A stretch of 64,000 nt of DNA, from positions 1-64,000 of the forward strand of contig JAPPJZ010000074.1 in the NCBI GenBank assembly GCA_028874365.1, in the 5' to 3' direction. The notes under the pieces were generated by a model. That model was not told where the DNA came from and did not search any database. It was given only the letters and a program-made list of their open reading frames with translations. The position numbers were made by a program, and so were the translations under genes. Shown here one piece after another: positions 9,837 through 19,585 of the stretch (positions are counted from its first letter, which is position 1; each line of letters begins with the position of its first letter). This DNA is from Chloroflexota bacterium. GTDB taxonomy: Bacteria; Chloroflexota; Dehalococcoidia; Bin125.

Positions 9837-11141
9837 TCAGCCCCAGCGTGTTGGCATCTGATCCGCCGGCGTCTCCCAGCGGTCCATGCCCTTGAGCCAG
9901 GCGCTGCCGAGGTTTAGGCAGTAGTGCTCCATTTGGGTGCTGTGGATGTCTGGCTTCTGCTGAGCCAGTTTAAGTGCCCTTGGCCAGTTGGCAACCACAT
10001 CCCTAGTGAACCAGGCAAGCGCGACCAACGAGACCCGCTCGGCGTCGCTGAGACCCCACCACAGTTCACTGAGATGCTTCCCGGCCGGCGTCTCGGTGAC
10101 ATCGAGGTCCAAGTCCGCAGAGATGATGCGCAGCCCACCGCCGTTCGATGGGTGCGCGGCGATGCGTTTCCGCCACGCTTTCTGGACCTTGGCGTGGGCA
10201 GCATCCATTTCGATCACCTTCGCCCGCGAGATGCTGGGCGGCGGCTCCTTCATGCTCTGCAGGTGCCGAATGCGTTCCAGCTCCGCTTGCCTTTCCGCAC
10301 GCAAGGTCTTCAGCGCCTCACGGGGCTTGTCGACCTCCGGCTCTGGAATCGACCACAGGGGAAACGGCCAGTTGGCGAGCGGATCCGGCGAAGGCCGGTC
10401 CTCTTCCTGAACCGCCAGAGCCTTCAAGTCCTGCCGCACGGCGGACAGCGTTTCGTTGATCTTGGCGAAGAGGTCCGAGACTTGCATCGCCTCTGGATCG
10501 ATCGGCTGCCAGATGGTCGCAACGCGCGCGAGGCCTCGCTCGGTCGTGATTCCCTGTGCCCGCAAAGACAGCGCGACCCCGACGCAGTTCGACCTGCGAT
10601 ATCCCCCGATCGAGGAGTTGAAATCCTGGGGCGTCACCCAGTACGGGTCTTGGCCGCTTTGCTCAGACTCGGTGAGGTCCTGAACGAGGTCGACGTAGAT
10701 GTTCCGCTCCCGTTCGCTCTTGATCTCGTTCTGGAAGATCCAGTCTACGTCCAGTGGTCCGTCGAGGTAGAACGGCTGCATCTCCTGTTCGATGTAACCA
10801 GCCAGTTCAGGAAGATCGACCGGTCGCCATTCACAGGCGCGGACGTAGATGCCCTTCCACTTGTGGTCACGCCACCGCTTGAGAGTGCTGGCCCGGTCGC
10901 TCGGACGGGACTGCGGGCAGCGAACTGCGTCGATCAGAATCAGCACCTTGGCCGCTTCCTCGTCAGCGAAACTCCCCAGCAGCGAGGCGATCGATTCGTC
11001 CCCATCGCGTGAGGCGCGCTGTGCGGCCGCGTCAAGCCGTCTGATGTTGGCGGCGAGGTGATCGATGCCGCTTGCCACGATACGCCGGAACGACTCCGGG
11101 TTGCGGTTGCCCAAGTCCGAGACTGCGATGGATTGAGTCAC
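9837..11141 (-). CDS. AbiV-like (HEPN-type abortive infection) protein with long C-terminal extension
   Basis: N-terminus ...DGDESIASLLGSFADEEAAKVLILIDAVRCP...LKRWRDHKWKG resembles AbiV helical core (EE..K, DHK). Confidence 0.5.
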   Translation of the reverse strand: MTQSIAVSDLGNRNPESFRRIVASGIDHLAANIRRLDAAAQRASRDGDESIASLLGSFADEEAAKVLILIDAVRCPQSRPSDRASTLKRWRDHKWKGIYVRACEWRPVDLPELAGYIEQEMQPFYLDGPLDVDWIFQNEIKSERERNIYVDLVQDLTESEQSGQDPYWVTPQDFNSSIGGYRRSNCVGVALSLRAQGITTERGLARVATIWQPIDPEAMQVSDLFAKINETLSAVRQDLKALAVQEEDRPSPDPLANWPFPLWSIPEPEVDKPREALKTLRAERQAELERIRHLQSMKEPPPSISRAKVIEMDAAHAKVQKAWRKRIAAHPSNGGGLRIISADLDLDVTETPAGKHLSELWWGLSDAERVSLVALAWFTRDVVANWPRALKLAQQKPDIHSTQMEHYCLNLGSAWLKGMDRWETPADQMPTRWG

Positions 11142-11284
11142 GCTTGCACCATTTTCATTCGGCGCCTGTGGAGGTATACCCAGAAGTTGTGAATCGGCCT
11201 GGAGAGGTGAGGAGGCGTACCATCCCTGCGTCCAGTAAGCGCCGGTGGAAGCTGGCCAGGAGGATTACGCCGGATGTTGAGGGT

Positions 11285-11600
11285 AATGGATGAGCGCGCC
11301 GCAGCGCCGGTCGGCCTGGACGAGCTGGTCCGACTGGCCGCCCAGAGGAGATGCTCGCCGTGGCGCTGGAGGTGGAGCGCCGGGCCTATCTCGAGCGCCA
11401 CGCCGCGGCGCTCGACGCTGACGGGCATCGGCTGGTCGTGGGCAACGGCTACCACCAGGCGCGCGAGATCACGACGGCGGCGGGCTGCGTCCCGGTGCTG
11501 CCGCGGCGGTGCGACGACCGGCGAACGGGGGAGCGCTACCTCTCGGCGCTGCTGCCGCTCCACATGCGGCGCTTGCCCACACTTAGGTTGCCTCAAGCCG
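11285..11600 (+). pseudogene. IS256/Mutator-family transposase N-terminal remnant
   Basis: MLAVALEVERRAYLERHAAALDADGHRLVVGNGYHQAREITTAAGCVPV...RYLSALLPLHMRR; frame breaks on both sides. Confidence 0.65.
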
Positions 11601-12010
11601 TGGCCAGTTCTTGGTCAGTTCCGCGAACCACCACTCGACCAGGTTCATCCAGCACCTGTAGGTCAGGGTGAAGTGGAAGCCGGGGTGGCTTTGAAATCAA
11701 CGCTGACTCTCCGCTGTTCGGTGGGTGGAGATGTTGTCGAAGACGACATGCACTGCGAACTTGTCAGGCAGCCCCTCGTCGATCAGGTCGAGGAAGCGGC
11801 AGAACTCGCAAGCCCGACGCCTGGGGTCGAGTTTGGCGAACACATAGCCGGAGGCTGTCCTGCGTCATGTGCGGGGCAGGTTGTCGAGCGGCGCGGAGAG
11901 CTCGGTGAGGCCCTTACGTAGGCGGACGTGGCTTGGAACGCCGGGGAGTGTCAGCTGCGTAAGCGCAGCACGATCGAGCGCCGGCTTCTTGGTGCGCGTC
12001 AGTTGCCTGG
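11595..12010 (-). pseudogene. IS630-family transposase remnant
   Basis: Reverse strand frames give PALDRAALTQLTLPGVPSH..., then GYVFAKLDPRRRACEFCRFLDLIDEGLPDKFAVHVVFDNISTHRT and HPGFHFTLTYRCWMNLVEWWFAELTKNW; stops/frameshifts between. Confidence 0.65.
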
Positions 12011-12424
12011 GCGGCGGCATCCAACTGGTCGACCCGTCTGGGCATCGTCGCCGTGACATGCGGACGGCACAGAGGTCAGGTTCAGGGCGAGCCTCGGGCG
12101 GACTACCTCTCGCCTGTGCGGTGACGAGTCGACCCACGAAGCCAGCGGCCGGTCTGGTCAAAGGATCCATGCGAGCCCGCTTGGTCCGTCGACCGACGCC
12201 GATACTGACGCTCCCGAACCCATTGTCGGGACAGATGGCCTTCCTGAACCTGAAGATCCGTGCCCGACTCGACCTTGGTCTCCTGAGCAGTGTCGTGTGG
12301 TCAGTACTCGCCTACCTCGCGAACCGCGGGTCCATCATTTGAGCGGAGCAAATGCCGAGCGGTGTCCGTTTGCAGTCCTCTTTGAGCAACGGTGTCCTGA
12401 GCCGTTATCGTTGAGCGACAGACC

Positions 12425-13738
12425 TTGGGGGCGGCTATGCCGGACTTTGAAGCGTACGTGGCCTCCATTGAGGACAGGGCATCCGCAGCCCTCGTGTCTG
12501 CCCCTGAAGGGTCTGTTCTATACGGCAGCGACGATTTGCTTGATGGGCAAGTGAGCCACAAACTCCGCGAGGCCATTCCGCTGGGCGTTCGTCGCGAACG
12601 TGGAGCGTTCTTCACCAGTTCGGACCTGAGGTCTGCGGCGTTAGTTGCTTGGCCGGGTACCGACGGCCCAAGCGGCCCGGTGCTCGATCCGGCAGTGGGC
12701 GCCGGAGATCTCCTCATCGAAGTCGCGCAGAGCTTGCCCGTCTTCACCGGCCTGGACGCCACGTTGGATTTCTGGGGTGCGCAGCTTCATGGTCGTGACA
12801 TTGAGCCCTCGTTCGTTCGATTGGCAAAGGCACGGCTTGCGCTGCTCGCGATCTCGCGCGGGGCGATGCCGTCGGCCGGTCCCCCGCTGCGATTGGACGA
12901 CCTGTTTCCGGGCATCGCGGTTGGAGACGGCCTTGACGTGTTGAACGACGGTTGGGAAAACGGACACATCTTGATGAATCCGCCGTTTGGCTACCACAGT
13001 CCGGAGTTGGCTGTCGAATGGGCGAAGGGGCGAACTAACATGGCCGCGTCGTTCCTGGCGAGTGCGGTCGAGCATTCAACGGCCGGGACGTGTCTAACAG
13101 CGATCTTGCCTGAGGTCATCCGGACGGGTTCGAGGTACGGCCGGTTGCGCGCGTTCGTCAGTGAGCGCCTTCGAGTGATCGGAGTCGAGCCGTTCGGCAG
13201 GTTTGACTCCTGGACAGACGTGGACGTGTTCACCCTTAGGGGCGTCGTCACGGAGGCCACTGTCGAAGAGGCTTCGGGGTCAGTTGAGTGGTGGCAGCGA
13301 TCGAACGGCAGGAGATTAGGCGAGCTGTTTGACGTCTCAGTCGGTTCAGTTGTCCCGCATCGAGATGAGGAGTCGGGTGAAGACCATCCTTATCTGCAGG
13401 CTCGGCAGATTCCTCTTGGAGGCGAGTACGATGCATCTGAGGCGGAACAGCGGCGCTTCGTCTCTCGTCTGTTCGAACCACCGTTCGTCGTGGTTCGGCG
13501 AACCTCACGTCCTGCCGACCGAGCCAGGGGGGTAGGGACACTGATTGAGGGATCAGTCGGCGTTCTCGTCGAGAATCACCTACTGGTGTGCAAGCCCAAG
13601 GACGGCTCGATCGACTCCTGTCGTCGCGCCGTCGCCGTGCTTCGGTCTCCCGAGTCACGAGCGTGGCTAGATCAACGAATCCGGTGTCGCCATCTCACCG
13701 TTGGCGCGCTCCGCGAGATGCCATGGCTCGACAGATGA
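12425..13738 (+). CDS. N6-adenine DNA methyltransferase (HsdM/type IIG-like with TRD-like C-terminus)
   Basis: DPAVGAGDLLIE motif I; ILMNPPFGYHSPE motif IV; start likely 12437. Confidence 0.8.
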   Translation: MGAAMPDFEAYVASIEDRASAALVSAPEGSVLYGSDDLLDGQVSHKLREAIPLGVRRERGAFFTSSDLRSAALVAWPGTDGPSGPVLDPAVGAGDLLIEVAQSLPVFTGLDATLDFWGAQLHGRDIEPSFVRLAKARLALLAISRGAMPSAGPPLRLDDLFPGIAVGDGLDVLNDGWENGHILMNPPFGYHSPELAVEWAKGRTNMAASFLASAVEHSTAGTCLTAILPEVIRTGSRYGRLRAFVSERLRVIGVEPFGRFDSWTDVDVFTLRGVVTEATVEEASGSVEWWQRSNGRRLGELFDVSVGSVVPHRDEESGEDHPYLQARQIPLGGEYDASEAEQRRFVSRLFEPPFVVVRRTSRPADRARGVGTLIEGSVGVLVENHLLVCKPKDGSIDSCRRAVAVLRSPESRAWLDQRIRCRHLTVGALREMPWLDR

Positions 13739-15786
13739 ATACGGCAACATTTCGCTTCTCGACAGACATTCTGCGGCGACTGGGGGAGGAGCTCATCACG
13801 AGTTTCGACCAGGGAATCGTAGAACTCGTGAAGAACTCCTACGACGCGGATGCAACCAAGTGCACCATTCGACTTGCGGGTACGAGCGTACCTGGCGGGA
13901 CGGTGGTCATCACAGACGACGGGGACGGAATGTCGAGCGAAGATGTCCTCGATGGTTGGTTGGTCCTTGGTCGCTCCCGGAAGGTGCCAGGCGAGCGAAC
14001 TGCCCTAGGTCGGTTACCGGCTGGGAGCAAGGGGCTAGGCCGGCTTGGTGCCCTGAGACAGGGTCAGCAAGTCCTACTAACCACAAGATCGCGCGATGAA
14101 CCCAAAACGGAGCATTCGACTTGCATCCGCTGGGCTGATTTCGCATCTCACGAGGTTGTTGAAGACGTCCTGCTTCCCATAAGGAGCTCAACGTCGGAAG
14201 GGGAACATGGAACGCGAATAGAGATTCGCGGGCTGCGTTCCTGCGTCAGCGAGCGGGAAGCCAAGGCGCTCGCACGTGAGCTCCTGTTACTCGCTGATCC
14301 CTTTGGCGATCCAGCCGGATTCGCCCCAACGCTGATTGCACCTGAATTCGAGGAGCTTGAAGCGCTCGTTCAACGGGCATATTTCGACGACTGTGAGTAC
14401 CGGTTAGTCGCTGTTCTCGACGATTCAGGATGCGGGAGTGCCAAGGTCTTCGATCAGTCCGGGAGGGTTCGCTGGGCGAGTCGCGACGGAGAACTCGGTG
14501 GGCCGTACGGCGCGCCCGTGACAAAGTTCGAGCTCTGGGTCTTCTTGCTCACGAGGGAGTCCTTCAGTGGTCGAGCAGCGACTATCAGTGAAGTCAGGAG
14601 CTGGCTGCGCGAGGTCGGAGGGGTTCATCTGTATCACCGAGGCCTTCGCGTGCGACCGTATGGCGATCCTGGGCATGACTGGTTGGACATGAATCTGGCT
14701 CGGGCGCGAGGTCCGGAGCTTCGCCCATCAACCAACACTTCGATCGGCCGGGTTGAGGTGCTCGATGAAGGTCACGAGCTGCAGCAGAAGACGGACCGTT
14801 CTGGGTTCATTGAGAGTGACGCGTTTCGGGAGCTTCGCAGATTCGCTGATGATGCACTCGACTGGATGCACGACAAGCGCATCAAGGAACGGGAACATCG
14901 TCGCGAGACTCGGAAGCGCGAGGTTGGCGACCGTGTATCGGCTGCTCGCGACCAGCTCGACCAGGCAGTCGGTCAGCTGCCGCTGGATTTGAGACATCCA
15001 ATCGAACGTGCGACTCGAAGGCTGGAGGAGGCCAGAACTTCTGAGCAAGAGCAAATGAAGGAAGAACTAGGGCTCTATCAGACCTTGGCCAGCGTTGGCA
15101 CAGCGGTTTCCGTCTTCGCTCATGAAATCGAGGGGCCGGCGACCAACCTTACGACCTCTCTGGCCACGGTGGAACGTAGAGCGCGACAGGCATTGCTGGC
15201 GCGATATGACTCCCTGCTCAGCCGGCCGGTTGAGGTCGTCAAGCAGTCTGCCGAGCTGACGGCCAGGTTCGCGACACTGCCACTGGGACTGCTGAAGAGA
15301 AGCAAGCGGAGACGCACGATACTGGACGTCAACGCTTCAGTCGCCGCCACGGTACGGCTGTTCGAACCGTACTTGCGAGACGCGCAGATCAAGACTGTCT
15401 GCGAGTTCTGCGATGAGGAAGCGAAGATCTTCGGATCGCTTTCGGCGATCGAGGCGATCGTGTCCAATCTGATCACGAACTCAGTGAAGGCTTTTCGACG
15501 GCCCGAGATCCCGTTGGCCGAGAGGAGGCTCAAGATTCGAACGACGATTGAGGGGGACTCAGTCTCGATCTCGGTGCTCGACAATGGACCGGGAATCGAC
15601 CGGCGGTTAGAGGACAGAATCTGGCTTCCTGGAGTCACCAGTGACGAGAACGGAACCGGTCTCGGTCTAGCGATTGTTCGCGACACTGTAGCTGATCTCG
15701 GTGGCAAAACACATGCAATTCGTAGGGGCGAACTGGGCGGAGCCGAGTTTATCGTGACGTTGCCGCTGAGGAGAGACGCGTCGTGA
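13735..15786 (+). CDS. double-GHKL protein: N-terminal Hsp90/MutL-like ATPase + C-terminal histidine-kinase-like ATPase
   Basis: Two Bergerat folds: VELVKNSYDADA/DDGDGM/GSKGLGRLG and IVSNLITNSVKAF/DNGPGI/NGTGLGLAIV; HAHEI-like segment SVFAHEIEGP; ATGA overlap with upstream gene. Confidence 0.85.
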   Translation: MNTATFRFSTDILRRLGEELITSFDQGIVELVKNSYDADATKCTIRLAGTSVPGGTVVITDDGDGMSSEDVLDGWLVLGRSRKVPGERTALGRLPAGSKGLGRLGALRQGQQVLLTTRSRDEPKTEHSTCIRWADFASHEVVEDVLLPIRSSTSEGEHGTRIEIRGLRSCVSEREAKALARELLLLADPFGDPAGFAPTLIAPEFEELEALVQRAYFDDCEYRLVAVLDDSGCGSAKVFDQSGRVRWASRDGELGGPYGAPVTKFELWVFLLTRESFSGRAATISEVRSWLREVGGVHLYHRGLRVRPYGDPGHDWLDMNLARARGPELRPSTNTSIGRVEVLDEGHELQQKTDRSGFIESDAFRELRRFADDALDWMHDKRIKEREHRRETRKREVGDRVSAARDQLDQAVGQLPLDLRHPIERATRRLEEARTSEQEQMKEELGLYQTLASVGTAVSVFAHEIEGPATNLTTSLATVERRARQALLARYDSLLSRPVEVVKQSAELTARFATLPLGLLKRSKRRRTILDVNASVAATVRLFEPYLRDAQIKTVCEFCDEEAKIFGSLSAIEAIVSNLITNSVKAFRRPEIPLAERRLKIRTTIEGDSVSISVLDNGPGIDRRLEDRIWLPGVTSDENGTGLGLAIVRDTVADLGGKTHAIRRGELGGAEFIVTLPLRRDAS

Positions 15787-16496
15787 TCGCGCCGGGATCC
15801 TTCGTGGCTGTCATAGATGACGAGCAACTGAACGCCGACACCACAGCAGGTGTCGTATCGGACGCCAGTCTGAAGCCGGTCGTAATCAGCCGGGATGCCG
15901 GTCAGTTCCCCAGCGTGAGTGATCTTCTGGAGATGGTTCAGAGTGCCCGCTGCGAGGCGGTGATCTGCGACCATCGACTGAGCACAAAGGGCCTCGCACA
16001 GTTCACGGGTGCACAGTTCGTCTCGCAGTTGTATCAGCAGCACATTCCCGCTGTATTGCTTTCCACCTTCGCGGCCATCGACAAGGACGATTCGATCCGC
16101 CGATATCGCTCGGAGATTCCTCTCGTCATGGCGCGCTCAGAATTGGCTCCAGAGAGCTTGGTCAAAGGGCTGGAGTATTGCCGCGACGAACTTGAAGGCC
16201 ATGTTGCGCCGGAGCGACAGCCGTGGCGAACGCTCGTCCGAATCGTTGATGTGCTGCACGATGTCAATCAGGGCGTGGTGGACGCAGTTCTGCACAACTG
16301 GAATCCGAATAGTGCCGTCCGCTTCCCTCTCGAGGTCGTGGACAATCCTGAAGTTGCGTCCGCGCTCCAGGCCGACTTCAGCGGCGAGCTCCGAGTGTTC
16401 GCACGGGTCAATATCGGATGTCGAGACGAGAGCGAACTATTCTTTGGGGGCTTTGAGGTCGCGCCTGAACCGGATGTAGAAGCTCTTGGCACCTAG
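15783..16496 (+). CDS. response-regulator-like (degenerate receiver) protein
   Basis: FVAVIDDEQLNADT, AEVICDHRL-like AVICDHRLST, AVLLSTFAAID; GTGA overlap with upstream gene. Confidence 0.65.
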   Translation: MIAPGSFVAVIDDEQLNADTTAGVVSDASLKPVVISRDAGQFPSVSDLLEMVQSARCEAVICDHRLSTKGLAQFTGAQFVSQLYQQHIPAVLLSTFAAIDKDDSIRRYRSEIPLVMARSELAPESLVKGLEYCRDELEGHVAPERQPWRTLVRIVDVLHDVNQGVVDAVLHNWNPNSAVRFPLEVVDNPEVASALQADFSGELRVFARVNIGCRDESELFFGGFEVAPEPDVEALGT

Positions 16497-17484
16497 AGCG
16501 TGGATCTTGGACGTAGGGCACGGAAACTCGACTGTCATCGAGGACGCTGGATGCGTGTCCATTGTCGACGGCGGAAGGCGAGACGCACTGATTCGCTTCC
16601 TCCTGGAGCGCGGCATCACCAGAATCGACAGCGTGATCGTTTCGCATGCGGACGCTGACCATTGCGGCGGAATCTCCCTGCTACTTGCAGATCCGAGATT
16701 TCGGGTCGGTGAGGTCTTCGTCAATCCCGACCAGCGCCAGACCGGCACTTGGCGCGATTTCCTGTCAGTGATGATCGACGCCAGAGAGCGCGGAACCCAG
16801 TTCCGGCTTGCCTTGAACGACATCGATGCCGCTGATGTTTGCTGTGGAGACAGCCGGCTGGAAGTTCTCGCACCGTCTCAAGACCTCGCGGCTCGAACAG
16901 CGGTCGGGACCACGGCGGACGGCAAGCGACTAGATGCCAATACAATTTCCGCCGTCGTTCGCGTTTGGGCGAGAGAATCACCGCGCCTTCTGCTCACCGG
17001 CGACATCGATCGGATCGGATTCGACGACCTGGTCGCTCACCGTCCAGAACTGAACTCGGATGTGCTCGTCTTCCCTCATCACGGAGGTCTGCCTCGTGGC
17101 GCGGACCCGGAGTCCTTTGCCGAGGCTGTTGTCCGCGCAGTCGATGCGCAGCTCGTCGTGTTCTCGAATAGCCGGGGCCAGTACGGGACTCCCCGTCCGG
17201 AAATTGTGGCGACGGTACTGCGTCGAGGAGGCGATGTCCACATCGCGTGTACACAGTTGTCCCAGCTTTGCGCGGCTGATGCCCCCGAACCGGAGGTTGG
17301 CGCAGAGGACTGGTTGCCGATGGCCGCCGTCTCCCCGTCGAGATGCGCTGGCACGCTGATGATCTCTCTTGCAGAGAGCTTCTCTTACAGGCCCTCGCGG
17401 ACCAGCCATTCTGCGTTCATCAGCAACCATGCCCCGACGGCCTTGTGCATGCGTCAGCCCTTGCAAGGAAGTGCGAGCGGCTGA
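16486..17484 (+). CDS. MBL-fold metallo-hydrolase (ComEC C-terminal-like)
   Basis: TTG start overlapping previous gene by 11 bp; WILDVGHGNS, SHADADHCGG (HxDxDH), LLLTGDID, VFPHHGG. Confidence 0.8.
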   Translation: MAPRAWILDVGHGNSTVIEDAGCVSIVDGGRRDALIRFLLERGITRIDSVIVSHADADHCGGISLLLADPRFRVGEVFVNPDQRQTGTWRDFLSVMIDARERGTQFRLALNDIDAADVCCGDSRLEVLAPSQDLAARTAVGTTADGKRLDANTISAVVRVWARESPRLLLTGDIDRIGFDDLVAHRPELNSDVLVFPHHGGLPRGADPESFAEAVVRAVDAQLVVFSNSRGQYGTPRPEIVATVLRRGGDVHIACTQLSQLCAADAPEPEVGAEDWLPMAAVSPSRCAGTLMISLAESFSYRPSRTSHSAFISNHAPTALCMRQPLQGSASG

Positions 17485-17559
17485 GTCGCATCTGAATGGA
17501 CCACACCGCATGAGGAATGGAGGTATTCCTTCTTCTTCGGAGTGATTAACCGTCGAGAA

Positions 17560-17586
17560 TCGTGGGGCTGTAGTGCCCCGTGACTC
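17560..17586 (+). terminator. possible hairpin terminator downstream of MBL operon
   Basis: gtGGGGCtgtagtGCCCCgtgac inverted repeat; no strong U-tract. Confidence 0.3.
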
Positions 17587-17748
17587 TCTGTAGCTGCTTA
17601 CAACACGACTTCCCAAGCGAAAGTTCGCAGTTCGGTAGCGTTTCGCCCACCAGCACGCCCTCTCACGCGGACGCCCCAGCCGGTCATGGTTAGCTCGCGC
17701 TGAAGGCGCTAGCTCTAGCGGGCCGAGCGCCGCTGAACAGAGCCTCAG

Positions 17749-18066
17749 ATGTCCCAGCCAACCCGGGTGCATGTCGTCGTTGGAGGGTTCCCGCCGGGCA
17801 GGCACGGTAGCACCGGCGGCATGCCGGAGCGGACCAGCGATCGTCCGGACGGCCGTCGGCGCATGGCCAAGCTGCCGTACCACGACGTGCTGGGCGGCTA
17901 CTTCATCACCCATCCGCCGATCCGCGAGATGAACGTGAGCGTGTCCGATCACAACCATCCGCTGACATACAACCTGCCCGACTCGTTCCTCTGCAAGGAC
18001 GAGCCCTACATGATCGAAGTGATCCACCCCGATACGCAGATCCTGCTGACCACAACCTCTGTCCCT
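17749..18066 (+). pseudogene. ThuA-like domain remnant
   Basis: VHVVVGGFPPG... then LGGYFITHPPIREMNVSVSDHNHPLTYNLPDSFLCKDEPYMIEV; internal region missing, frame runs into unrelated sequence. Confidence 0.5.
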
Positions 18067-18079
18067 GGCTATACCACAC

Positions 18080-18592
18080 GAAGCCGGCGCGGCGGCGGTG
18101 CTGACCTGCTTTGGCGTGGGCTCGCTCGTTGCGCGCGTTCTGCTTGCCGCCTGGGGCGGACCGATGCGGCGGATGAATGGCATTCTCGGCTCGATGATCC
18201 TTGCCGGCGTCGGCGGCGTGATCACGGGGATCTCCGAGAGCCTCGTCGTGACCGCGGCGGGTGTGTTCATCATCGGCGCGTCGTTCGTCTTCGCAATCGG
18301 TCTCAATCGGGTCATCTGGCAGGTCAAGGCAGCCGCTGAAGTACTGGGTCGAGTTTTCGCATTGCGCGTGCTGATTGGAGTCGTGGCGCAGTCGACTGGG
18401 ATCATCCTCGCCGGCCTCACGCTGGCCACCTTCGCGATCCTTTCCTTCGTGGTCCGGCCGATCTGGCGATTGGAAGACGCCCTGCCGGACCAACCACCGC
18501 AGGTGGATTCGGAATCGGATTCGGAACAGGAAGCCGACGAGTCCGCGCGGATGGCGGAGGAAGGACGGGCTGATGACGCGACAGGATGCTGA
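18080..18592 (+). pseudogene. MFS (DHA3-type) transporter C-terminal fragment
   Basis: HEAGAAAVLTCFGVGSLVARVLLAAWGGPMRRMNGILGSM...VLGRVFALRVLIG; N-terminal TMs absent. Confidence 0.55.
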
Positions 18593-18594
18593 CC

Positions 18595-19345
18595 CCTCGC
18601 TCCCTGGTCGCGGTCTCGACTACCAGCGGATGCCGGGACACTGACTGCTGGCGCGGATGGGCAAGCGAGTACTCAGGCCGGGCGGGTTTGAGCTGACTCA
18701 GCAAATGCTTGACGGGCTCGAGATCGGTCTGGAAGACGATGTCGTCGAGTTTGCACCGGTCCTCGGGGTGACCGCGCGCGGCGCTAGAACGAGAGCCGCG
18801 GTCGTACATCGGAATCGAAGGCGATGAGCGCGCAGCGAAACAAGTGCGCAGCTATCTCAAAGGAGACAGAGCTGCCTGACGCATCCGCCTCGGTTGTGTA
18901 TGGCGAGGCGATGCTGACCATGCAGACCGAACGACACAAGGCCGAGATTGTCGCTGAAGCCGCCCGTGGTTTGCGTTCGGGTGGCCGGTACGGCATCCAC
19001 GAGCTCGCGCTGGAGCCCGACGCCCTGTCTGAGGAGCTAGAACAGGAGATTCAGCAGGCGCTGTCGGGCGCGATTCACATCGGGGCGCGGCCGCTCACGC
19101 CAAGCGAGTGGCCCATCTTGCTGGACGAGCGGGGACTTCAGGTTGAACTCCAAGTCAGCGCGCCGATGCATCTGCTGGAGCCGCGTCGCTTGCTGCGCGA
19201 TGAGGGAGTCGCGGGAACGCTGCGTTTTGCCTGGAATGTCGTGCGGACCCCGCACGCACGTCGGCGCATCCGGGCGATGCGCTCGGGCTTCCGCCGCTAT
19301 GCCGAGCAGCTGAGCGCCATTGAGATCGTCGCGGTCAAACAGTAG
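18595..19345 (+). pseudogene. SAM-dependent methyltransferase, frameshifted
   Basis: Pieces in successive frames: LDYQRMPGH*LLARMGKRVLRPGG...DDVVEFAPVLGVTARGA; ALEREPRSYIGIEGDERAAKQVRSYLKGDRAA*; LPDASASVVYGEAMLTMQTERHKAEIVAEAARGLRSGGRYGIHEL. Confidence 0.65.
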
Positions 19346-19585
19346 GGGGACGACGAAGCGTCCTCACAGGCGCGCAGGTCTACTGGGCTGCTCGAGTCGA
19401 TTCGCCGTTACGCGACCGACGTGATGCCCTGGACAAAGGCCCGGTAACATCGTGCCTGACGGGCTCAACGCGTAGAGGGAAACCGAAGCTTCTGCCCAGT
19501 GATCTGGCGGTCCGAGCGAGCGAAGCAGAGGAGTCCCTCTGGACCGGTCGCGTTGGCTCGCTGGCTGGAAACAGTGCCAGCGGGA

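Noticed and set aside
9924-11012. 362-aa plus-strand ORF
   Set aside because: Shadow of the AbiV-like gene; no family motifs
16978-18429. 483-aa minus-strand ORF
   Set aside because: Antisense to MBL gene and to readable ThuA/MFS remnants; composition typical of high-GC shadow ORF
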